Assembly (NCBI GenBank): GCA_002400415.1
Contig: DGQP01000003.1
Coordinates: forward strand, 273,330-337,329
DNA: 64,000 nt
Reading direction: 5' to 3'
From: Chitinophagaceae bacterium UBA4411
Lineage (GTDB): Bacteria; Bacteroidota; Bacteroidia; Chitinophagales; Chitinophagaceae
The stretch's first letter is position 1. Each line of letters starts with the position of its first letter. This document shows, in pieces, positions 19,301 to 28,248 of this stretch. Both the position numbers and the translations under genes were made by a program. Under the pieces are notes generated by a model that made no database searches, had not been told where the DNA came from, and worked only from the letters and a program-made list of their open reading frames with translations.

Positions 19301-19585
19301 GGATTGCTTTCATTTAATGATGCAAATTCGACAATGGTTGAAGACGGAAGTTTTGTAAGGCTTAAATCGGTTACCCTGTCTTATTCTTTTGCCAGGTCGC
19401 ACAACAAATTTATGCGGGGACTGAACCTGTTTGTGACAGGAACCAATTTGTTTACTATTTCCAAATACAGCGGTTTTGATCCGGAGGTCAGCTCATACGG
19501 GGCGGATATTAAATTGTCCGGGATCGATTACGGCGCTTATCCAAACTTTAAAAGTTTTACCGCAGGTATAAACCTTAGCCTTTAA
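16391..19585 (+). CDS. susC: SusC-type TonB-dependent outer-membrane glycan transporter
   Basis: 1064 residues. A signal segment (about 16-31, MLMALLLFLGITAFSQ) is followed by a carboxypeptidase-D-regulatory-like domain (about 35-110, VKGKIISSAGGTPLAGVTV), a DVVVVGYGTQNRRDLTGSIS motif (about 116-135), the plug domain (RATGVQVTQASGEPGAN, IESIEVLKDASATAIYGSRAANGVI) and a long 22-strand barrel ending in FKSFTAGINLSL. SusC proteins import oligosaccharides together with SusD, using TonB energy. The Met at 16 may be the true start, which would give a more usual signal peptide. susD follows after 33 bp. Confidence 0.95.
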   Translation: MLEQLLSGFKRERSKMLMALLLFLGITAFSQETIHVKGKIISSAGGTPLAGVTVKSESTRKTVVSLGDGSYSIETMKGTVLLFNHVGYKEYQLVANTETMDVVLEVQEKVLEDVVVVGYGTQNRRDLTGSISKVSSKEFKNSVITTVDQALQGRATGVQVTQASGEPGANVVVRIRGVSSFSSNNQPLYVIDGFLMPPYTEAAAPNTSGSSISNGLYGLNPSDIESIEVLKDASATAIYGSRAANGVILITTRKGKLGESQIEVISKTSIATMTNPYDMMNSYEFASAKNQSYIDAGQPGPFNADSIKSAGNSTNWLDQISRTSLRQETSINFRGGSGKTNYFLSGTYLTEKGVIKGSDNKRGSVRFNLNTSFKDWYDARMQFSATRAKLTRATTETGGWPYSGGPIFDALRASPLHQNNSSSLGEVPDIIGGVTLSQNSFVSPVQELLEKTDNTFNDQVLANIENIFYLTKNKNLELHAVVGSSLQNSERHINLPPWLGSGKTYNGLVIQSRAKTQSFNSSIYFAHKGTFGDHSLASTAGVEYNNTILQANSQVGKGINFSSIALFNLGSALNQSITSYKEESVIQSAFFRENYSFREKYLLSVSVRADGASKFADNKKWAVFPAAALAWNLSQEKFLSNVKQLDFAKLRVSYGLTGNQSLPAYRSLRNYVPSFYELGNTPGGTNPVVTLIVSQPNNPDLKWETTAQFNTGLDLSFFEGRATLVVDYYNKKTTDLLQLLPIPSQSGYESIWANTGSIRNRGFEINLGLKPVVTKNFSWDMNITYSRNKTVLLDLGAFDPASQGVTRGGTTNLLGGGTTILMPGRELGLFYGYNVIGLYQQGDFNTSGALIVPAPQNSNDNTIGRYKYEDVNNDGKITEADRTVLGHSQPKFILGWNNNLKWKDWGLNLFFNSSMGNDILNMAGAYLRTGILNLSGLSFNQTKDWYEKRWTAANPTNDPKYPAIQPRPNGGLLSFNDANSTMVEDGSFVRLKSVTLSYSFARSHNKFMRGLNLFVTGTNLFTISKYSGFDPEVSSYGADIKLSGIDYGAYPNFKSFTAGINLSL

Positions 19586-19618
19586 TAACGATATTAATTA
19601 ATACTCAAATAGTATATA

Positions 19619-21235
19619 ATGCAACGATTATTGTTTACAATCATTCTTTTTGCCACGCTGCTCGGCCAGGGATGTAAAAAGCTGGATGAAGAAACCTTTT
19701 CAGTTCTTTCCAGTTATTCAAACGAGACTGAAGTAAAAGCTGCGGTAACCGGCATGTATCAAACATTTTTTTCCAACTATTCCCAGACACAGGGACTTAT
19801 TTCCATGCTTGAGTCTGGTAACCGCTACAGTACATTCGGAGAGTTCGGGGATACTTACGGGAATACTCCCTATTATGATTATACGGTAACACCACAGGAG
19901 GCAACATTGTCCAGTAACTGGAAAATGTTTTACAAGATGATCAACAATGCCAACGAGGTGATGGTGGCTGTTCCGGAGATTATCAAAGACCAGGCTACTG
20001 CTGATGCCTATATCGGGGAAGCACGGTTTTTACGTGGATGGGCCTACTTTATGCTTACCCAGCTTTGGGGAGAAGTGCCTTTACATCTTGAGCCAACCCG
20101 GTCATTAGCCAACACAGCTTCGATCTACAAACCAAGATCACCAATTAGTGAAGTATATAATGTTATTGTTGCAGATCTTGAATTTGCAAAAAGCAACTTA
20201 CCAAACACCCGCCCCGGTAACGAACTGGGCAGGGCTACCAAAGCAGCCGCAATGGGTATGTTGGGTAAAGTTTACCTGACCATGGCCGGTAAACCACTCA
20301 ATGCTGCAGGCTACTACCAAAAAGCTGCTGACGAATTAAACCAAATGACGCAGTTGGTTAATAATGGTACATTTAATACGAGCCTTCTTCCCAAATACGA
20401 AGATGTCTTCAGTACACGCAATGAAATGAATAACGAAGTTTTAGTAGCTTTCAGGGGAAGCGCTAATTCTTCATCACAATCGAATGGAACTATTTTCCCC
20501 TGGATAATGGGATCTCACGGTTGTTACCCGACTGCTGCCGGCCAGTTCCAGGCGCAGATGTATGGGTTAAGATGGGATATCATGCGGCTTTTTGAAAAGA
20601 ACGGCAGTGATGTACGGCTGAGAGATGGTATAGGGGGACGTTACGCCAGTCTTTCAGATCCTAACGTAAACGGTGTGGCCGATACTGTTTATTACGATAC
20701 AGCAACTTTTGTGTACAGGATGAAATCCAATCCTAACCGGGTGTTCGGGTTTCTGGGAATTGTAAAGATCGGTCTTGGTTACACCAAGTGGAAGAGCCTG
20801 GACAGCTGGATTGGTTCACCTGCCGGTTTCCAGAAAGATTGGATTGTGCTCCGGTATGCTGATGTTTTATTGTGCCTTGCAGAAGCACTGAATGAAACCA
20901 ACCAGCCGGGACAGGCCATGACCCTGATCAACCAGGTAAGACAACGATCCGGAGCTTCAGCATGTCCGAATGCGATGTACCCGGCAACAGACCAGGCTTC
21001 AGTAAGACAATTAATAAAAGAGGAAAGGGTACGTGAATTGATCGGGGAGGGGACTTCCATAACAGATATCCGTCGTTGGGGAACATTGCAAAGTGAGATG
21101 GCAGCTTTTCGGGCAGACCAGTTTTTTGTAGGCAGGGTGATGCCATCGTATAATGCAAAATTTGAGTTGTACCCCGTTCCGTTTTCTGAACTGTCAACTA
21201 ATCCTTTATTATTACCTCAAAATACGGGATGGTGA
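19619..21235 (+). CDS. susD: SusD/RagB-type surface glycan-binding lipoprotein
   Basis: 538 residues. The lipobox LLGQGC puts the lipidated Cys at position 19. SusD family hallmarks are EARFLRGWAYFMLTQLWGEVPLH (about 130-152), LGRATKAAAMGMLGKVYLT (TPR-like), WIVLRYADVLLCLAEALNE and the RQRSG / IKEERVRELIGEG / DIRRWGTL sequence near the C-terminus. It caps the SusC barrel and binds the glycan at the cell surface. It is transcribed directly after susC. Confidence 0.95.
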   Translation: MQRLLFTIILFATLLGQGCKKLDEETFSVLSSYSNETEVKAAVTGMYQTFFSNYSQTQGLISMLESGNRYSTFGEFGDTYGNTPYYDYTVTPQEATLSSNWKMFYKMINNANEVMVAVPEIIKDQATADAYIGEARFLRGWAYFMLTQLWGEVPLHLEPTRSLANTASIYKPRSPISEVYNVIVADLEFAKSNLPNTRPGNELGRATKAAAMGMLGKVYLTMAGKPLNAAGYYQKAADELNQMTQLVNNGTFNTSLLPKYEDVFSTRNEMNNEVLVAFRGSANSSSQSNGTIFPWIMGSHGCYPTAAGQFQAQMYGLRWDIMRLFEKNGSDVRLRDGIGGRYASLSDPNVNGVADTVYYDTATFVYRMKSNPNRVFGFLGIVKIGLGYTKWKSLDSWIGSPAGFQKDWIVLRYADVLLCLAEALNETNQPGQAMTLINQVRQRSGASACPNAMYPATDQASVRQLIKEERVRELIGEGTSITDIRRWGTLQSEMAAFRADQFFVGRVMPSYNAKFELYPVPFSELSTNPLLLPQNTGW

Positions 21236-21271
21236 TTTTAATAACTTATTAAACCAGTCTGAATTCAAGGT

Positions 21272-22210
21272 ATGTTGGATGATAAAAGCAAGCAACCGTT
21301 CTTTTCTTTCCGTGCCTGTATACCTGCCATATGTGCATTAGTCGCTGTTTGTACAAGCAGCAGTAGCAATGCACAACAGGAAATCCCTTTGTATGATTCA
21401 TTGTCTCTTCTTACAGGTAATGTGATCAAAACGGATGCGAATGGTACATTGTTTGGTGATTATGCGCCAACCCTGATCAGTTACCTGCCGGCAAAGAAAA
21501 AAGCTACGGGAGCAGCTGTAATCATTTGCCCGGGCGGGGGATACAGTTCACTCGTAATAAAGACAGAAGGTTACCCGATTGCAGAGTATTTTGTCAAAAG
21601 GGGCATTGCAGCCTTTATTTTAAAATACCGGCTGCCGGACGCAGATAAATCCGGTCATCCTGATATGTCGCCATTGCAGGATGTTCAGCAGGCTGTTAAG
21701 AAACTGAGGAAAGAAGCAGCTAAGTGGAATATCAGCGCCGGTAAAATAGGTTTGATGGGTTTTTCAGCTGGAGGACATTTGGTTGCTGCGGCAGGTACGC
21801 ATTTTAATAACATACTGATTCCTGACGAGGAAAATATATCTGTGCGTCCTGATTTTCTATTGCTGGTATACCCGCTTATCAGTATGTCAGACAGTTTGGG
21901 ACATGCAGGTTCCCGTAATAAACTGCTTGGAAATTCGCCTTCACCGGAATTGATAAAACTCTATTCAAATGAACAGCAGGTTACGAAGAATACCCCTCCT
22001 GTGTTTCTTCTTCATTCAGGAGACGATAATATAGTAAAAGTGGATAACAGCCTGGTATTCTATAAAGCATTGCAGCAACAGCAGGTGCCTGCCGAGATGC
22101 ATATTTACCCAACCGGGGGTCATGGCGGATTTGTATTAAGGATTCCCAAAGATGACTGGATGCCGCTTTGTATAAAATGGATAAACACCATTACCGGGAA
22201 TAAAAAATGA
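21272..22210 (+). CDS. secreted alpha/beta-hydrolase esterase (acetylxylan-esterase-like, BD-FAE type)
   Basis: 312 residues with an N-terminal signal region (hydrophobic 18-34, ending SSNAQQ). It has the oxyanion motif IICPGGGYSSL, the nucleophile motif GLMGFSAGGHLVAA (Ser165), a late Asp in LLHSGDDNIV and the catalytic His in TGGHGGFVLR. This set is typical of the lipase/esterase family that deacetylates plant polysaccharides. Its place between susD and a second esterase suggests removal of O-acetyl groups from rhamnogalacturonan. The ATG at 21272 lies 36 bp after susD. Confidence 0.85.
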   Translation: MLDDKSKQPFFSFRACIPAICALVAVCTSSSSNAQQEIPLYDSLSLLTGNVIKTDANGTLFGDYAPTLISYLPAKKKATGAAVIICPGGGYSSLVIKTEGYPIAEYFVKRGIAAFILKYRLPDADKSGHPDMSPLQDVQQAVKKLRKEAAKWNISAGKIGLMGFSAGGHLVAAAGTHFNNILIPDEENISVRPDFLLLVYPLISMSDSLGHAGSRNKLLGNSPSPELIKLYSNEQQVTKNTPPVFLLHSGDDNIVKVDNSLVFYKALQQQQVPAEMHIYPTGGHGGFVLRIPKDDWMPLCIKWINTITGNKK

Positions 22211-22229
22211 ATTTAAAAGATTACACCAC

Positions 22230-23504
22230 ATGGTCAGATCAATTCGCTTTCTTTATAAACCCATCTGCTGTTTCAGTATAGGGGTGCTTATTTCTTCCAA
22301 CCTGTTTGCACAAAAGAACAACTTGCCTCCTGCCAATGCAGATATCTGGATACTGGCGGGGCAATCCAATATGGCGGGTGCCGGCAGAACAAAAGATACA
22401 ATGACCAGTGGCCAGGTATGGATGCTGAACATGGATGGCAGATGGATGACAGCGCAGAATCCTTTGCACAGGATTTTTGAAGCTACAGCCCCTGCCTATA
22501 AACTGGGCTTTTATGAACTGACAGTAAAGGACTCAAAAAAAAGCTGGGAAGAATTTGATAAAGAGTTCCGGGCAATCAGGGAATCCAGTATAAAGGATCC
22601 GGTTTCATCAGCAGGCGTAGGCCCGGGGATTTATTTTGGCCGTCATTTGTCAGAGCAAATGAAACGCCCTGTTGCATTAATACCCTGCGCATTAGGAGGA
22701 GCAACAATAGAACTATGGAGTCCGCTAAAAAAAAGCAAAGGGGATAGTTCTTTGTATGGCACTATGCTGAACCGTGCCCGTTCAGTCAATAATAAAATCA
22801 AAGGGATACTCTGGTCGCAGGGGGAATCAGAAGCCATGTTTGGGCTGACAGATACTTATGAGCAAAAATTACTTTCTTTTATTGATCACCTGAGAGAAGA
22901 CCTGGGAAATCCCGACCTGCCTTTTGTAATCGTCCAGATTGGGCGGATGATCACAGATGTAAGCGATCAGCAGGAAAAATGGGAAAAGATAAGAGAAATA
23001 CAGAGAAAGGTTACAACAAAGAGAAAGGCTGTCTTTCTCACCACAGGTATTGATCTGCCGCTTGATGATGCTGTTCATACAAGTACCGCCGGTCAAAAGC
23101 GGCTGGGATACCGGATGGCAGAAGTGGCTCTGAGCAGGGTATATAATATACCGGGTCACGGAACTCCTATTGACCTGGAATCTGTAAGCCTGATGGAGGA
23201 TAAAACATCCGGTCTCAGCTACCTGAAACTGCATTTCAGCGGGGTAAGCGGTAAACTTTCTTCCTGCGGTGCCCCATCTCAATTCGAAATAAGAATTGAT
23301 GGGAAAACGGATTTCATGTACACGGTATGCCGGACAGAATTAGACCCTGATGATCCGGCCGGGATAAAGTTATTCTTATCAGCAAAACCGCTTAAGCCTT
23401 CAAAACTATTCTGTGGTAAAGGGGCCAACCCGGTGATGAATGTAACGGATGGATTAGATATGCCCATTCCTGCATTTGGGCCTGTTGATGTGCCGGAGAA
23501 ATAG
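22230..23504 (+). CDS. secreted SGNH carbohydrate esterase (CE6 / sialate O-acetylesterase-like)
   Basis: 424 residues. A signal peptide (about 1-28) is followed by SGNH block I, IWILAGQSNMAGAGR (nucleophile Ser46), a GVGPGIYFGRHLSEQM block, ALGGATIELW, ILWSQGESEA (block III-like) and the catalytic Asp/His pair in LDDAVHTSTAGQKRLG. The C-terminal 100 residues look like a small beta-rich domain. Family members remove acetyl groups from plant glycans. It sits 19 bp after the alpha/beta-hydrolase esterase, so the operon carries two structurally unrelated esterases, probably for different acetyl positions. Confidence 0.83.
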   Translation: MVRSIRFLYKPICCFSIGVLISSNLFAQKNNLPPANADIWILAGQSNMAGAGRTKDTMTSGQVWMLNMDGRWMTAQNPLHRIFEATAPAYKLGFYELTVKDSKKSWEEFDKEFRAIRESSIKDPVSSAGVGPGIYFGRHLSEQMKRPVALIPCALGGATIELWSPLKKSKGDSSLYGTMLNRARSVNNKIKGILWSQGESEAMFGLTDTYEQKLLSFIDHLREDLGNPDLPFVIVQIGRMITDVSDQQEKWEKIREIQRKVTTKRKAVFLTTGIDLPLDDAVHTSTAGQKRLGYRMAEVALSRVYNIPGHGTPIDLESVSLMEDKTSGLSYLKLHFSGVSGKLSSCGAPSQFEIRIDGKTDFMYTVCRTELDPDDPAGIKLFLSAKPLKPSKLFCGKGANPVMNVTDGLDMPIPAFGPVDVPEK

Positions 23505-23557
23505 AATATGATCACGACTACTTTTTTTTCTCATACCCTTAATAAGCGCCACAGAAT

Positions 23558-26500
23558 ATGTCTAAGAAAGTGAATGCCCGGTTACTGATTTCCTGTTTTC
23601 TCCTGATTCTCCTTGCCAATAATGTAAAAGGGCAGCCTAAAATCAGCAGTAATACTGCTTCATATCTTGAAAAGGGTTTTACTCATCCTCCTGATTCAGT
23701 AAAACCATCGGTATACTGGTATTGGCTGAATGATAATATTTCAAAAGAAGGAGTAGTAAAGGACCTGGAGGCAATGGCGGAAGCGGGAATTGGCAGGGCA
23801 TTCATTGGTAATATAGGTCTTGAAAAGGAGCAATTGGCTTATGGTAAAACAAAAGTTCTTTCCAGTGAATGGTTAGCTATTACGAAAGCGGCGATAGCCA
23901 CAGGCAGAAAAAAAGGAATTGATATCGGGTTATTCAACAGCCCCGGGTGGAGCCAGTCAGGAGGGCCCTGGATAAAACCCGAAAATTCCATGCGCTTTCT
24001 TACTTCCTCAGAACTGGATGTGCAGGGCCCCGGGTTGTTTGCTGAAAAATTACCGGTGCCGTCCGCGAAATTTTTCCAGGATGTAAAAGTGCTGGCTTTC
24101 CCCCGTCCGTTGCTGTCCGGCAATTCTTCATCTCCGGCGAAGTTGTCATTTTCATCTTTACCGGAGATAAAAGACCTGGAGAAGATGTTTGATGGCGACA
24201 CAACCACGGCTGCCTTTTTCCCGGGTAATAAAAATGCAGGCCAGGAAATTACAATTGATTTAGATTACCTGTCTCCTGTTACCGCAAGAGCTATAGTAAT
24301 TTATACCGCAAATATTCCTGTTAAAGCGAATGTATCGCTGCAGGTAAAAGACCAGGATCAGTTTAAAGTAATCAGGGAGTTTGAGATCGACCGGAGTAAC
24401 GCTTCTAATATTGTCGGATTTATACCATTTGGCCCTATCGCTATTTCTTTCCCTGCTATTACTGCCGCGCATTTCAGGATAGTGTTTTCCGGGATAAGCA
24501 GTAATCAGGGGGGAATAGCGGAAATAAAATTAACATCATCACCAGTTGTTGAAAGATTTATTGAGAAACAGCTTGGCAAAATGTTTCAGACTCCATTGCC
24601 CCTGTGGAAGGAATATCAATGGCCATTACAACCAGAAGTGGATGATTCGTCTTTATGTATTGACCCGGGGAAAGTAGTGGACATAACTGCATTACTTTCA
24701 AAAGATGGTAAACTTACCTGGCAGGTACCCCGGGGTGCATGGACGATTATCCGTTATTCGATGGCTTCAACCGGGGTGGTGAATGCTCCTGCTTCCCCCG
24801 AAGGGCGGGGACTTGAAGTGGATAAGATGAATAAGGAAGCAGTTAAAAAACACTTTACTTCTTTTATCGGGCAGTTGTGGAAACGTGTGCCTGTTGCTGA
24901 CCGCAAAGCATTGAAATATGTTGTAGCCGATAGTTATGAAACGGGCTCCCAGAACTGGACAGACGGGCTTGCTGCGGAGTTCACAAAAAGATATGGGTAT
25001 AACCCATTACCATGGCTGCCAGTACTGACAGGCCGTGTTGTGAAAAATGAAGATGCTTCCGATCGTTTCTTGTGGGACCTGCGCAGGCTGGTGGCTGATA
25101 AAGTGGCGTATGATTATGTAGGTACACTCAGGAATTTAAGCCATCAGTACAATATGAAATTATGGCTGGAGAATTACGGGCATTGGGGATTCCCGGCAGA
25201 ATTTTTACAATACGGAGGACAGGCGGATGAAGTAGCCGGAGAATTCTGGAATGAAAGGGACCTGGGAACAATTGAATTAAGGGCAGCCTCATCAGCTGCA
25301 CACATATATGGAAAAACAAAAGTGTCCGCTGAGTCGTTTACTTCCAGCGGGCTTAGTTATGCCCGCCACCCTCTGTTATTAAAAGCAAAGGCAGACTGGT
25401 CATTTACTGAAGGGATTAATAATACCTTATTGCATGTCTACATACATCAGCCTTATGAAGAAAAGAGCCCGGGTATCAATGCCTGGTTTGGTACAGAATT
25501 TAATCGTAAGAATACATGGTTCAAACAGGGAAAAGCTTTTATTGATTACCTGCGGCGATGCAATTTTATGTTACAACAGGGTTTGCCTGTAAATGATGTG
25601 GCTTATTTCATTGGCGAGGATGTGCCTAAAATGACGGGTATACGGGAGCCTTCTCTTCCCCGCGGGTATCAGTTTGATTATATCAATGCAGAAGTGATTG
25701 AAAAAAGAATGGAAGTGAAAAATGGCAGACTGGTATTGCCTGATGGAATGAGCTATCGCCTGTTGGTGCTCCCACCGTTAACATCAATGCGCCCGGCATT
25801 GCTGAAAAAAATAATGCAATTGGTAAAGGATGGAGCACATGTGGCAGGCAGCGCTCCCCATCGTTCACCAAGCCTGGAAAATTATCCGGTTGCAGACCAG
25901 GAAATAAAAAGGATGGCTGCGGGATTATGGGGAAAATCATTTGCTGAAACGGGTAAACAGCAATATGGCAAGGGGATGGTCTTCTCACCCGGCGATCTGA
26001 ACAGCATTTTTGCAGCTATTGGTTTATCACCTGATTTTGATCTGCAAAACCAGGACTCGGTTCTTTATTTTCACAGGAAAAGCGGGGATGCTGATATATT
26101 CTTTGTTAGTAACCAGGCACAATCCACTCTTGCAATAGAGCCCGTTTTCAGGGTTTCCGGGCTACAACCGGAATGGTGGGATCCTGTTTCAGGAGATTCG
26201 AAAATCCTTCATGAATTTACTATTCAGTCTTCCGGAATAAAAATTCCGCTTGTCCTGCAACCGTTGCAAAGCGGGTTTGTAGTCTTCCGTAAAAGAATAA
26301 ATACCGGTATTGTTTCTTCTGCTCCCAATTTTCCGGTTGCAAGGCTTATACAAAAAATAGAAGGGGACTGGAACGTATCGTTCGATACAGCTATGCAGGG
26401 AAAAAAGAATCCTCTGTTATTTCATCAACTGGAAGACTGGAGCAAGAGCCAGGATGATAGTATTAAAAACTATTCAGGAACGGCGGTGTACAGGAAAGGA

Positions 26501-26830
26501 TTTGTTGCAGCGGAAATGAATCACGGTGAAAGAATATACCTGGACCTGGGCAGGGTTGCTGTAATGGCAAAAATCCGTTTGAACGGGAAAGATGCTGGTA
26601 CAGTCTGGACAGCACCCTGGCGGGTGGATATAACGAATGCAATCCGGGCCGGAAAAAACGAATTGGAAATTGAAGTTGTAAATACATGGGTCAACCGTTT
26701 AATCGGTGACAGTAAATTACCGGCGGAAAACAGAAAGACATGGATCAACTATAATACATTCAAGCCCGGCAATAATTATCAAACCGCTGGTTTATCGGGG
26801 CCTGTTACTATTCAGGCAGCGCCTTATTAA
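23558..26830 (+). CDS. GH106-type alpha-L-rhamnosidase
   Basis: 1090 residues with a signal peptide (about 1-25, ending VKGQ). The N-terminal part has the GH106 signature KPSVYWYWLNDNISKEGVVKDL and GLFNSPGWSQSGGPW. There follow a beta-sandwich insertion (about 200-330), the catalytic barrel (YVVADSYETGSQNWT, LWLENYGHWGFPAEFLQYGG, VSAESFTSSG) and a C-terminal galactose-binding-like domain (GTAVYRKGF, IYLDLGRVAVMAKIRLNGKDAG, WRVDITNAIRAGKNELEIEVVNTW). GH106 enzymes release alpha-L-rhamnose from rhamnogalacturonan side or main chains. The Glu residues in ADSYETG and AESFTSS are the likely catalytic pair; this is inference. Confidence 0.9.
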   Translation: MSKKVNARLLISCFLLILLANNVKGQPKISSNTASYLEKGFTHPPDSVKPSVYWYWLNDNISKEGVVKDLEAMAEAGIGRAFIGNIGLEKEQLAYGKTKVLSSEWLAITKAAIATGRKKGIDIGLFNSPGWSQSGGPWIKPENSMRFLTSSELDVQGPGLFAEKLPVPSAKFFQDVKVLAFPRPLLSGNSSSPAKLSFSSLPEIKDLEKMFDGDTTTAAFFPGNKNAGQEITIDLDYLSPVTARAIVIYTANIPVKANVSLQVKDQDQFKVIREFEIDRSNASNIVGFIPFGPIAISFPAITAAHFRIVFSGISSNQGGIAEIKLTSSPVVERFIEKQLGKMFQTPLPLWKEYQWPLQPEVDDSSLCIDPGKVVDITALLSKDGKLTWQVPRGAWTIIRYSMASTGVVNAPASPEGRGLEVDKMNKEAVKKHFTSFIGQLWKRVPVADRKALKYVVADSYETGSQNWTDGLAAEFTKRYGYNPLPWLPVLTGRVVKNEDASDRFLWDLRRLVADKVAYDYVGTLRNLSHQYNMKLWLENYGHWGFPAEFLQYGGQADEVAGEFWNERDLGTIELRAASSAAHIYGKTKVSAESFTSSGLSYARHPLLLKAKADWSFTEGINNTLLHVYIHQPYEEKSPGINAWFGTEFNRKNTWFKQGKAFIDYLRRCNFMLQQGLPVNDVAYFIGEDVPKMTGIREPSLPRGYQFDYINAEVIEKRMEVKNGRLVLPDGMSYRLLVLPPLTSMRPALLKKIMQLVKDGAHVAGSAPHRSPSLENYPVADQEIKRMAAGLWGKSFAETGKQQYGKGMVFSPGDLNSIFAAIGLSPDFDLQNQDSVLYFHRKSGDADIFFVSNQAQSTLAIEPVFRVSGLQPEWWDPVSGDSKILHEFTIQSSGIKIPLVLQPLQSGFVVFRKRINTGIVSSAPNFPVARLIQKIEGDWNVSFDTAMQGKKNPLLFHQLEDWSKSQDDSIKNYSGTAVYRKGFVAAEMNHGERIYLDLGRVAVMAKIRLNGKDAGTVWTAPWRVDITNAIRAGKNELEIEVVNTWVNRLIGDSKLPAENRKTWINYNTFKPGNNYQTAGLSGPVTIQAAPY

Positions 26831-28222
26831 ATGCACGACATGAGTAAAACAAAGACAAACAGCGGGATATACACAATATTGTTTATTGTCATTGCTGCCT
26901 GTTCATCTCCTGCATATGCGCAGAGCACAAACCAACTAAAGGACAGTGTATCCGGTATGCGTTATCTTGACAATGGTATAATAAAGCTGGGTATTGATTT
27001 GAACCTGGGAGGTGCCATTACCTATCTGGAAGATAAACGACATCCCGGCAATATGATCAACAATCATGATTGGGGACGGCAGATACAAATGTCTTTCTAT
27101 GGCGGGCCTGTTCCTTATTCACCCGAAGGAAAATCTCCACACACCGTATGGAAAAACCTGGGATGGAATCCTATCCAATCAGGTGACTGGGCTAATAATC
27201 GTTCCAGGGTGCTGGCGTATAACAATTCAGGACAAGAACTATATGTAAAGTGTATTCCCATGCAATGGCCGTTAGACAATGTGCCGGGAGAATGTACGTT
27301 TGAGAGCTGGATCCGCCTGGATGATCATACCGTACAGGTAAAATCAAGGATTAATAATAAAAGAAAGGACAGTACATTTTATAACAGTAGATCGCAGGAA
27401 CTGCCTGCTATCTACACCAGTATAGCATTTAACCAACTGACCACCTACCGGGGATCCCGCCCTTTTACAAACGATACGGTCAGCTATATTCGTAATAACA
27501 ACCCATCCAATGGCACAGAAATAAAGTGGGCAACCTGGGATGCTACAGAAAACTGGGCGGCCAATCTCAATAAAGAAAAAAGAGGCCTTGGTATCTGGAT
27601 GCCGGAATCGCAATTTTTTTGCGGAGGTTCATATGGTAACGCTGGCGATACATTCAGCACCAAAGCTACTGCCACCAGTTATATTTCACCTTTGTTGAAT
27701 GAAATCCTGGATCATAATATTCAATATGAATATAATTATGTGCTTATCCTGGGATCACTCGATGAAATCAGGTCGTATGTCTATGCGCATGCAAAAAGAA
27801 ATAAATCTCCGGTCTATTATTTTAAGGAAGACAGGCAGCATTTTATATATGAGAATGTCACTGATGCGGGCTGGCCGGTTGAAGGATGCCTGGATCTGAA
27901 ACCGGAAAAAGGTTCAGCGATCATAAGCCCGGTGTCTTTTTGGAATGCAGAAGATGCACCGTATGTTCAGCTTGAAGCTGCTTCTTCAGTTAAAAAGGGG
28001 AAGGGCAGGATTTATTTTCGTGTATTCGGCGAACAGGGCTACAAGGAATCTAACAGCATTGCTTTTGAAATTGCCGGTGATGGAAAATTTCATGAATATA
28101 AAATACCATTGAAGGATATACCGGGTTACAAAGGGTTTATTACAAATATTAAGATGGTTCTGCCTTTCGATGATTCCGGCAAGGATAAACGTTTTCAGAT
28201 CAGGACTATTTTATTGAAATAA
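26831..28222 (+). CDS. secreted protein of unknown function in rhamnose-glycan locus
   Basis: 463 residues; I do not recognise the family. A signal peptide (about 1-30, ending PAYAQ) is followed by a beta-rich domain rich in Trp, Asn and Asp (YLDNGIIKLGIDLNLGGAI, NHDWGRQIQMSFYGG, MQWPLDNVPGECTFESW). The motif LDNGxIKLGIDLxxGGAI resembles the opening of galactose-mutarotase-like sandwich domains. The C-terminal 125 residues (from about 338) look like a separate beta-sandwich, perhaps carbohydrate-binding. The ATG abuts the GH106 stop codon, so the two are tightly translated together; Met4 is an alternative start. A glycan-binding or new hydrolase/lyase role is inference from context. Confidence 0.75.
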   Translation: MHDMSKTKTNSGIYTILFIVIAACSSPAYAQSTNQLKDSVSGMRYLDNGIIKLGIDLNLGGAITYLEDKRHPGNMINNHDWGRQIQMSFYGGPVPYSPEGKSPHTVWKNLGWNPIQSGDWANNRSRVLAYNNSGQELYVKCIPMQWPLDNVPGECTFESWIRLDDHTVQVKSRINNKRKDSTFYNSRSQELPAIYTSIAFNQLTTYRGSRPFTNDTVSYIRNNNPSNGTEIKWATWDATENWAANLNKEKRGLGIWMPESQFFCGGSYGNAGDTFSTKATATSYISPLLNEILDHNIQYEYNYVLILGSLDEIRSYVYAHAKRNKSPVYYFKEDRQHFIYENVTDAGWPVEGCLDLKPEKGSAIISPVSFWNAEDAPYVQLEAASSVKKGKGRIYFRVFGEQGYKESNSIAFEIAGDGKFHEYKIPLKDIPGYKGFITNIKMVLPFDDSGKDKRFQIRTILLK

Positions 28223-28248
28223 AATTCTTCAGTATAAAACGCAATACA

